The position numbers were made by a program, and so were the translations under genes. A stretch of 10,685 nt of DNA from Hyphomicrobiales bacterium (GTDB taxonomy: Bacteria > Pseudomonadota > Alphaproteobacteria > Rhizobiales > Aestuariivirgaceae), in assembly GCA_026996935.1 (NCBI GenBank), contig JALWJW010000366.1:1-10685 (forward strand). Direction: 5' to 3'. The notes under the pieces are model-generated. The model was not told where the DNA came from. It searched no databases and saw only the letters and a list, made by a program, of their open reading frames with translations. This document shows, piece after piece, positions 1-5,197 of the stretch (position 1 is its first letter; every line of letters begins with the position of its first letter).

Positions 1-599
1 AGGCAGAATGGAACAACCTGCCCGATGATGAACGCAGCACTAAAAAAGCCCGTCAAGGCGTGCGTTACCCAGCCCTTGAAGACCTGTGCGTCATGGACCC
101 TGAAACAATGGAAAAAGTCCCCGCTGACGGCGAAACCATGGGCGAAGTCATGTTCCGTGGCAACATTGTCATGAAAGGCTATTTACGCAACCGCCAAGCC
201 AGTGCAGAAGCCTTTGAAGGCGGCTGGTTCCATTCGGGCGACCTCGGCGTTATGCACCCTGATGGCTACATCCAACTCAAAGACCGCTCCAAAGACATCA
301 TCATCTCAGGCGGTGAAAACATTTCTTCGATTGAGGTCGAAGATACCCTATACAAACACCCCAAAATCGCCGCCGCCGCCGTGGTCGCCCGCCCCGATGA
401 TAAATGGGGAGAAACCCCGTGCGCCTTTGTAGAATTAAAACCGGGCGAAGAATTAACCCAGGCCGAAACCATCACCTACTGCCGCGAACACTTAGCCAAC
501 TTCAAGGCCCCTAAAACGGTGGTATTTGGTGAACTGCCTAAGACTTCAACGGGGAAGATACAGAAGTTTAAATTGAGAGATGTGGCCAAGGGTTTATGA
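1..599 (+). CDS. Acyl-CoA ligase (AMP-forming), C-terminal part, cut by left window edge
   Basis: This protein activates a carboxylic acid with ATP to an acyl-adenylate and transfers it to CoA. The reading frame is open from base 3 with no start, so the gene begins outside the window; 198 codons remain. A GTG at base 60 is internal, because the residues before it (WNNLPDDE and on) already fit the family. Visible motifs of the ANL superfamily are GEVMFRGNIVMKGY, the hinge region GWFHSGDLG...DGYIQLKDRSKD, and the C-terminal PKTSTGKIQK, whose lysine (codon 555-557) is the conserved adenylation lysine. The KDIIISGGENISSIEVED stretch and the GETPCAFVELK segment resemble the medium-chain or methylmercaptopropionate ligases (AlkK/DmdB type) of alphaproteobacteria. 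The substrate cannot be told from this fragment. The gene converges with the outer-membrane protein gene to its right. Confidence 0.9.
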   Translation, partial: AEWNNLPDDERSTKKARQGVRYPALEDLCVMDPETMEKVPADGETMGEVMFRGNIVMKGYLRNRQASAEAFEGGWFHSGDLGVMHPDGYIQLKDRSKDIIISGGENISSIEVEDTLYKHPKIAAAAVVARPDDKWGETPCAFVELKPGEELTQAETITYCREHLANFKAPKTVVFGELPKTSTGKIQKFKLRDVAKGL

Positions 600-618
600 A
601 GTTAGATACTTCATATTT

Positions 619-674
619 GTCACACCGGTGCTTGACACCCATTGCTAAGGCCGCAGGCCGTGGGTATTCATGGC
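619..674. repeat. Possible relic of a dispersed palindromic intergenic repeat
   Basis: The 93-base gap between two convergent genes holds nested inverted repeats: GGTG (627-630) with CACC (636-639) around CTTGA; ACCCA (637-641) with TGGGT (661-665); and, inside the latter, GGCC (649-652) with GGCC (656-659) around GCA. The pattern GTCA..CCGG.GCTTGAC at the left and GG.ATTCATGG at the right resembles, from memory, the short GTCAT...CTTGA...AT(C/T)CATGG repeats scattered between genes in many alphaproteobacteria. No run of T follows on either strand, so it is not a classical terminator, although it could still act as a bidirectional transcript end. Confidence 0.4.
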
Positions 675-692
675 TCCCAATTCTGGCCAAAA

Positions 693-1358
693 TCACAAAC
701 CATTGAAATGATAAATAATTGCCGCGCGAACCGTATGCGTACTTGGAGTAACATTCACGCCGCCAACCGAATTAAACATTCTTTTTGAACCGTAGTCAGC
801 ATACAAATATTCAAGCCTTAATCGCACATTATCTAAAGCAGCACTTTCAATGCCGCCGCCCACTGTCCAGCCAACAAAAACAGAACTGTCATTACCGGCA
901 ATCAGACTATCGGTCTTAATATTATAATCTGCGATGGACAAACCGCCTGCACCAAACAGCAACACATCGGGAGTCAAAAGATAACCAATACGACCGCGTA
1001 AATTGCCATTCCATCTAATGTTTTCTGAAACATTAACCCCAAGAATATTGATTTTACCGCTAATACCTGTTCCCGCAAAATCGCCCTCAACACCAAACAA
1101 CCAATTGTTTTTTGTTACATTCCAACCAGCCAACACCCCGCCAACAACACCACTCATCTTATCGTCAGCATCAACACCGGCCAATGCGCCAAGACCTTTA
1201 ATATCACCAAACCCAGCACCAATGTGTAAGCCGCCATAAAACCCATTCCAAGCGATGTCAGAATCCAAACCACCAGCAAGACCAGGTTGCGAATAAGCCA
1301 AAGTCGCCAATAAACCAATGCCGGCAAGTATCTTCTTTGAGTTCTTTACAGTAAACAT
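693..1358 (-). CDS. Outer-membrane beta-barrel protein (Omp25/Omp31-like porin family)
   Basis: This is a predicted small outer-membrane barrel of 221 residues, the usual size for the rhizobial Omp25/Omp31/RopB-like group. An N-terminal signal peptide is visible: basic KNSKK at 5-9, a hydrophobic run at about 10-21, and a likely cleavage after GLA at 26-28. The mature protein starts with WNGFYGGLHIGAGFG, typical of the family, and alternates Gly-rich strands and turns. GWTVGGGIE and RLEYLYADYG near the C-terminus are also typical. I chose the ATG at 1358 over the in-frame ATG at 1367, because AGAGGA at 1367-1372 is a good ribosome binding site eight bases before 1358 and overlaps the upstream ATG. 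One oddity is that the last strand ends in YHF followed by NGL, whereas such barrels normally end on the aromatic residue. The physiological role is unknown; relatives contribute to envelope stability. Confidence 0.85.
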   Translation of the reverse strand: MFTVKNSKKILAGIGLLATLAYSQPGLAGGLDSDIAWNGFYGGLHIGAGFGDIKGLGALAGVDADDKMSGVVGGVLAGWNVTKNNWLFGVEGDFAGTGISGKINILGVNVSENIRWNGNLRGRIGYLLTPDVLLFGAGGLSIADYNIKTDSLIAGNDSSVFVGWTVGGGIESAALDNVRLRLEYLYADYGSKRMFNSVGGVNVTPSTHTVRAAIIYHFNGL

Positions 1359-1393
1359 CGTACACATCCTCTGCAGTATATTTTTATCAGATA

Positions 1394-1399
1394 ATTATA
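1394..1399 (-). promoter_or_regulatory. Candidate -10 box for the outer-membrane protein gene
   Basis: A perfect TATAAT lies on the minus strand in the AT-rich leader between lysE and the barrel gene, about 36 bases before the chosen start. That leaves a leader of roughly 30 bases. An eight-base A tract (1403-1410 on the plus strand) sits just upstream. No good -35 is present at 17 bases (TAATGC), so the call rests on the -10 and the AT-rich setting only. Confidence 0.35.
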
Positions 1400-1449
1400 T
1401 AGAAAAAAAATTTACTGCATTATGATTTGTATCAATTGAACAAAACCCC

Positions 1450-2085
1450 TCACCGTTCCTCAAGCGCCAACCTGATCCCCAGCGCGATAAACACAGCCCC
1501 TAAGCTGCGGTCCATCCACAGACCAATCTTGGGGTTGCCGCGTAGTTTGCCCGTCAGTTTCTCACCCGCGATCACCAACGGCGGTTCAATGAACGCAGCA
1601 ACGATGATAATCAAACAACCGTGTAAAAACAATTGCGCCCACACAGGGCCAGCGCCTGCCACAACAAATTGCGGCAAGAAGGCTAAAAAGAAAATGGCTA
1701 CTTTGGGGTTTAAGATAGCCACCCAAATGCCTTGTCGGAAAATCGGGAAAAACTGGGTACTAACTTTCACATCATCAGAAATAAATTTTCCGCCATCCGA
1801 CCGTAAAGCTGAAATACCAAGCCAGATTAAATATGCCGCGCCAGCCCACTTAACCACAGAAAAGGCCACGGCTGACGTAGCTAAAATTGCCGACAAACCA
1901 GCCGCAGCCATGAGCACATGGCCAAACGCGCCCGTCCAAATACCAAACATTGCAGCAAAACCAGAGCTGCGCCCTCCACGCACCGTTTGGCCCATAATGA
2001 AAGCGATATCAGGACCCGGCGACAAGTTAAGCAATACCGCAGCGGTAAAAAATGTCGTCCAATGAAGCAAAGAATAATCAAACAT
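1450..2085 (-). CDS. LysE/RhtB-family amino-acid exporter
   Basis: This is a 211-residue inner-membrane protein, the usual length for the LysE/RhtB superfamily, whose members export amino acids such as lysine, threonine or homoserine lactone by proton antiport. The N-terminal NLSPGPD (20-26) is the family signature. YLIWLGI at 85-91 and LNPKVAIFFLAFLPQFV from 125 (conserved NPK, 126-128) are further hallmarks. About six hydrophobic segments can be seen. The substrate cannot be predicted. The gene follows ccmG on the same strand after 74 bases with no obvious terminator between them, so it may be read as the last gene of the ccm transcript, though it has no known role in cytochrome maturation. 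The start is ATG with only a weak upstream AAAGAG as ribosome binding site. Confidence 0.9.
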   Translation of the reverse strand: MFDYSLLHWTTFFTAAVLLNLSPGPDIAFIMGQTVRGGRSSGFAAMFGIWTGAFGHVLMAAAGLSAILATSAVAFSVVKWAGAAYLIWLGISALRSDGGKFISDDVKVSTQFFPIFRQGIWVAILNPKVAIFFLAFLPQFVVAGAGPVWAQLFLHGCLIIIVAAFIEPPLVIAGEKLTGKLRGNPKIGLWMDRSLGAVFIALGIRLALEER

Positions 2086-2159
2086 GAGGCCTACTCTTTA
2101 GAAAGCAAATCAATCACTTTCATCGTGAGCAAACCTCAAATAAACGCAAGTGGTAATAA

Positions 2160-2750
2160 TTACTTTTTCCCAATCGCTTTACGGATTTTAGGCAATAAAT
2201 CTTCCATCATGGCTTTTCGAGAAATCGGGCCAATAAATTTATAGGTAATCACACCATTACCATCGACAATATAGGTTTCTGGTACGCCAACCACCCCCCA
2301 ATCAATGCCAACACGGCCCGAATAATCAGACCCAATAGCGGCATATGACGACCCAAGCTGGCGAAGGAAACGTGCGGCATCTTTGGGCTTATCTTTGTAG
2401 TTGATACCAACCAGCTTAAAGCCTTCTTTGCCTGACATTTTGCCAAGCTCAATTAAATTAGGGTGTTCCTGACGACAAGGCACACACCATGATGCCCAAA
2501 AATTCACCACCGTCACAGTACCCTTCTTAAGATCAGATGTTTTCAGCCCAGGCACAGGCTCAGCTAATCCGGCAACGGGTTTAAGATCAAACTCAGGTGC
2601 TGGCTTTCCAATTAAAACCGAGGGTAACTTACGGTTTTGACCTGCATTATTCAGCCCTTTAACAAACAGCAAAGCCAACCCGATAAACAAAATTACCGGT
2701 AATAATGACAACCACGGAAATCCTTTTTTCTCTTCAACCTCTTCGCTCAT
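2160..2750 (-). CDS. ccmG: Cytochrome c maturation thiol:disulfide oxidoreductase CcmG (DsbE/CycY)
   Basis: CcmG is a membrane-anchored periplasmic thioredoxin that helps reduce the CXXCH cysteines of apocytochrome c before haem attachment. With the start at 2750 it has 196 residues: a short acidic cytoplasmic N-terminus, one membrane anchor at about 13-31, then a thioredoxin fold. The active site is WCVPC at 88-92. GVPETYIVD carries the cis-proline (P157), and the Glu after it is characteristic of CcmG. GKPAPEFDL at 48-56 is the usual lead-in to the fold. I chose ATG 2750 over an in-frame GTG at 2780, because the ATG shares its first base with the last base of the ccmD stop codon (TAATG), a sign of translational coupling, and the GTG would need a long overlap. 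It is the last ccm gene of this operon. Confidence 0.96.
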   Translation of the reverse strand: MSEEVEEKKGFPWLSLLPVILFIGLALLFVKGLNNAGQNRKLPSVLIGKPAPEFDLKPVAGLAEPVPGLKTSDLKKGTVTVVNFWASWCVPCRQEHPNLIELGKMSGKEGFKLVGINYKDKPKDAARFLRQLGSSYAAIGSDYSGRVGIDWGVVGVPETYIVDGNGVITYKFIGPISRKAMMEDLLPKIRKAIGKK

Positions 2751-2926
2751 TATCGTGTCGCCGTTTTTGCGGCCCGCCACTTGGCCCGTTCTGTTTCAAG
2801 CTTGGCCAACTGGCGATCTGCTCTGCGCGAACGCATCACAATCATTGTTGACATAGCCAACAACAAAACCGCAGAAACAACATAACAAATGATAACGAAG
2901 TCAACGTGTGGTGCAGAAAAATCCAT
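2750..2926 (-). CDS. ccmD: Haem exporter small subunit CcmD
   Basis: This is a 58-residue protein beginning MDFSAPHVDFVIICYVVSA. It has one membrane segment at about 9-31 followed by a highly basic tail (RSRRADRQLAKLE...AKWRAAK), the standard CcmD plan. CcmD joins the CcmABC complex and is needed to release haem-loaded CcmE. Sequence conservation is low in the family, so the call rests on size, topology and its place between ccmC and ccmG. The ATG lies four bases after the ccmC stop codon, with AGGG inside the end of ccmC as ribosome binding site about nine bases upstream. Its TAA overlaps the ccmG ATG by one base. Confidence 0.92.
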   Translation of the reverse strand: MDFSAPHVDFVIICYVVSAVLLLAMSTMIVMRSRRADRQLAKLETERAKWRAAKTATR

Positions 2927-2930
2927 TAAA

Positions 2931-3659
2931 TTAAACCCTTTTTGCTGCTTGCATTTGCAACTGACGAATTTTGTGTTTGCGCAATTCAGCTCGCAATGAC
3001 AACAAATGTAAAGTTAAAAACAGGAAAGAATAGGCCAGCGCCATAATCAACAATGGAATGAGAATCGATGAATGAACACTCGAACCCTTCATCGACATAA
3101 TAGAAGGCTGGTGTAGCGAGTTCCACCAGTCAACCGAAAATTTGATAATGGGCAAATTGATCGCGCCAACCAGAGCAACAATAGCCGCAATCCGCGCGGC
3201 ACGATGGTGATCATCAATCGCCTGCCAAATTGCCATATATCCAAGATACAAAAGAAACAACACAAAAAACGATGTGAGCCGTGCATCCCAAACCCAATAA
3301 GTACCCCACATCGGTTTACCCCAAAGCGCACCGGTAAACAAAGCCAAAAACGTAAACACCGCCCCAATGGGCGCTGCAGCTTTGGCCGATAAATCAGCCA
3401 GCGGATGACGGAAAATAATACCGATAGCAGATGACAGGGCCATTACGGCATAAACCATGGTTGCACCCCAGGCAGCCGGTACATGAACAAACATAATCCG
3501 CACCGTCTCGCCCTGTTGATAATCAGCCGGCGCTTTTACCAGAGAATAATAAAGGCCAACAGCAAACAAAATAACAGTAATTGCCACTAACCAGAGTTGT
3601 ACTTTTTCTTGTAACCGCAAAAACCGCGTCGGGTTTGCAAATTTTTCTATTTTAGCCAT
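2931..3659 (-). CDS. ccmC: Haem delivery protein CcmC (system I cytochrome c biogenesis)
   Basis: CcmC is a 242-residue inner-membrane protein of the haem-handling family that presents haem to the chaperone CcmE. Six membrane segments are visible. The periplasmic tryptophan-rich WWD motif runs from WGKPMWGTYWVWDARLTS (113-130). The two haem-ligand histidines are present at H59 (in FVHVPAAW) and H183 (in LHQPS), almost the same positions as H60 and H184 of the E. coli protein. Length is typical. The ATG at 3659 has no strong ribosome binding site; AGAGAG lies about 18 bases upstream. The gene is separated from ccmB by 71 bases, the only sizeable gap among the ccm genes here, and that gap contains a striking palindrome that may be an operator or a hairpin. 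Confidence 0.97.
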   Translation of the reverse strand: MAKIEKFANPTRFLRLQEKVQLWLVAITVILFAVGLYYSLVKAPADYQQGETVRIMFVHVPAAWGATMVYAVMALSSAIGIIFRHPLADLSAKAAAPIGAVFTFLALFTGALWGKPMWGTYWVWDARLTSFFVLFLLYLGYMAIWQAIDDHHRAARIAAIVALVGAINLPIIKFSVDWWNSLHQPSIMSMKGSSVHSSILIPLLIMALAYSFLFLTLHLLSLRAELRKHKIRQLQMQAAKRV

Positions 3660-3699
3660 GGCTGGTTTTTAGTCTCTCTTCTAGGACGTTGCAATTGAC

Positions 3700-3717
3700 T
3701 TGTGACAAATCTCACAA
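3700..3717. promoter_or_regulatory. CRP-like palindrome TTGTGA-N6-TCACAA between ccmB and ccmC
   Basis: TTGTGA (3700-3705) and TCACAA (3712-3717) are perfect inverted repeats around six bases. The core TGTGA-N6-TCACA is identical to the half-sites of the enterobacterial CRP consensus. Flanking CAATT (3692-3696) and AATTG (3718-3722) are also complementary, offset by a three-base bulge, so the minus-strand RNA could instead fold into a hairpin of about 11 pairs. No T run follows. On the minus strand, TTGCAA (3689-3694), 17 bases, TAAAAA (3666-3671) might be a weak promoter reading into ccmC. Whether this is an operator or an mRNA structure cannot be decided from sequence alone. Confidence 0.45.
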
Positions 3718-3730
3718 AATTGTAATGAAT

Positions 3731-4399
3731 TTACCGCATATAGGTTCGCAGCGCAGCCCCTGAGCCAAAGGGCGCGACAACAAGAATAACCAAAGTAATA
3801 CCGGACAAAATACCCATGGCGGCGCTTGAAACATCAGGCCCAGACAATCCGCCAGAGCTGGCTGAAATACCAAAAATCATCACCGGCACATAAAGCGGCA
3901 ACACCAACAACGACACCAGTAATCCCCCACGGCGAAGGCCAACCGTCACCGCTGCCCCAAGACTGGCCAGAAATGACAACCCAATGGAGCCCAACATCAT
4001 CGCCCCCATAATCGGAAACACCAAAGAGGTATCCAGATTAAGCAGAAAACCCAACAAAGGCGCAATAATCGCCAAAGGTAACCCCGATGTCAGCCAATGA
4101 GATAAAGATTTAACCGCTGCAACAATTTCTAAAGGCATCGCGCCCATTGTTAAAACCTCAAGAGAACCATCATCATAATCAGCCTGATAAATCCGGTCTG
4201 CTGACAATAGCACAGACAACAACAACGCAATCCACAATCCACCCGGTGCAATACGTTGCAATAATGATTGATCAGGACCAATGCCGAGCGGCAACAACAC
4301 AATAACAGTAAGAAAAAACCCAACCGCTGTACCAACACCGCCACCCTGGCGCCATGCTAAAACAAGGTCCCGCTTTAAAAGAGCCATAAACGACTTCAT
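3731..4399 (-). CDS. ccmB: Haem exporter ABC permease CcmB
   Basis: CcmB is the 222-residue integral membrane subunit of the CcmAB transporter, which uses ATP to release haem-bound CcmE from CcmC/CcmD. The cytoplasmic N-terminus LLKRDLVLAWRQGG (7-20) and the loop ADRIYQADYDDGSLE (67-81) after the second membrane segment are the family's conserved signatures. Six hydrophobic segments fit the known topology, and the length is standard. The start at 4399 overlaps the ccmA stop by four bases (ATGA), and GAGGG about seven bases upstream, inside ccmA, is a good ribosome binding site. Translation is therefore probably coupled to ccmA. Confidence 0.96.
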   Translation of the reverse strand: MKSFMALLKRDLVLAWRQGGGVGTAVGFFLTVIVLLPLGIGPDQSLLQRIAPGGLWIALLLSVLLSADRIYQADYDDGSLEVLTMGAMPLEIVAAVKSLSHWLTSGLPLAIIAPLLGFLLNLDTSLVFPIMGAMMLGSIGLSFLASLGAAVTVGLRRGGLLVSLLVLPLYVPVMIFGISASSGGLSGPDVSSAAMGILSGITLVILVVAPFGSGAALRTYMR

Positions 4400-5061
4400 A
4401 GCATGCCCTCTTCTAAATCAGCATCATCATACATTCCATGATCTGCGCGTTCAGGCAAAGTGGCAAAATCAAACACTTTTGCCCCCTCCATACCCAAATC
4501 AATGTGAGTCGTTGCAATGATTATCCCATCCTCATCAAGATGTTGACGCATAAGTGATTGCAACTGCCCTACTGATTTTTTATCCAGCCCCACAGTTGGT
4601 TCATCCAACAACCATATCGGGCGCTTAATCATTGCAAGGCGGCCAAGGGCCAGACGGCGTTTTTGCCCGGCAGACAATAAAGCGGCAGATAATTCAGCTA
4701 ATGGTTCCATAGAAAAAGCTTCTAATGCCACTGAAATATCGGCCTTATCATCACTGCCTGATAAAAAATCGGCCCAAAACTGTAAGTTTTCCGCTACAGT
4801 CAATGCTGGCTTAAAGGCTTCCTGATGAGCAATAAAATGGCAGATTTGCGCCAAGTTCACCTCATTATCACCCTCTTGAATCTCAAATTCACCCCGTGCA
4901 GGTTCATTTAATCCCGCGATCATGCGTAGCAAACTTGTTTTGCCAGCACCATTGGGACCGCGCAACTCCAGCATACCGCCAGATTCGACAGAAAAATCAA
5001 GTCCATCAAAGACTTGGCGCCCACCGCGCTCACAACTTAAAGCTTTACCAGTTAATTTCAT
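4396..5061 (-). CDS. ccmA: Haem exporter ATP-binding protein CcmA
   Basis: CcmA is the cytoplasmic ATPase of the CcmAB complex. From ATG 5061 it has 221 residues with all ABC motifs: Walker A GPNGAGKT at 35-42, signature LSAGQKRR at 129-136 (Q rather than the commoner GGQ context, normal for CcmA), Walker B IWLLDEPT at 149-156, and the H-loop histidine at 186 (TTHIDL). The frame is open to an earlier ATG at 5109, but I chose 5061 because MKLTGKALSCERGG matches where CcmA proteins usually begin. The extra 16 residues look unlike the family, and a candidate promoter -10 box overlaps the 5109 ATG. No strong ribosome binding site precedes either start. It is the first gene of the operon and divergent from acnA. 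Confidence 0.95.
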   Translation of the reverse strand: MKLTGKALSCERGGRQVFDGLDFSVESGGMLELRGPNGAGKTSLLRMIAGLNEPARGEFEIQEGDNEVNLAQICHFIAHQEAFKPALTVAENLQFWADFLSGSDDKADISVALEAFSMEPLAELSAALLSAGQKRRLALGRLAMIKRPIWLLDEPTVGLDKKSVGQLQSLMRQHLDEDGIIIATTHIDLGMEGAKVFDFATLPERADHGMYDDADLEEGML

Positions 5062-5083
5062 GCCCACGATGTACAGCATAGAA

Positions 5084-5096
5084 TTGATGAGATCAA
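5084..5096. promoter_or_regulatory. Near-FNR palindrome TTGAT-N3-ATCAA in the ccmA/acnA spacer
   Basis: TTGAT and ATCAA are perfect inverted half-sites around GAG, in the 136-base region shared by the divergent ccmA and acnA genes. FNR/FixK-type boxes have the same half-sites but four spacer bases, so this is one base short and may not bind such a protein. It would lie in the ccmA leader and about 105 bases before acnA. Confidence 0.25.
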
Positions 5097-5105
5097 ACGA
5101 ACTAT

Positions 5106-5134
5106 CCATTAGCAGGCACTAGCAACTGCGACAA
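5106..5134 (-). promoter_or_regulatory. Candidate promoter for the ccmABCDG operon
   Basis: On the minus strand TTGTCG (5129-5134) and TAATGG (5106-5111) are separated by exactly 17 bases. This is a plausible sigma-70-type -35/-10 pair, with a start near 5099 and a leader of about 38 bases to the ATG at 5061. It supports the shorter CcmA. The match to consensus is moderate. I could not see an equally good pair for acnA on the plus strand. Confidence 0.4.
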
Positions 5135-5197
5135 AAAGGTATTACAAGAGCGCCAGAATAACAAAATCCATATGAAGTTCAGGAGTCGATACGTAAA

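Noticed and set aside
1427..2065. 212-codon open frame on the plus strand
   Set aside because: It is the antisense shadow of the LysE-family gene; the protein is low-complexity in Pro, Ala, Asn and Lys with no recognisable motif.
2750..2780. GTG at 2780 as the ccmG start
   Set aside because: It would overlap ccmD by about 30 bases; the ATG at 2750 overlapping the ccmD stop fits the coupled layout and the usual CcmG N-terminus.
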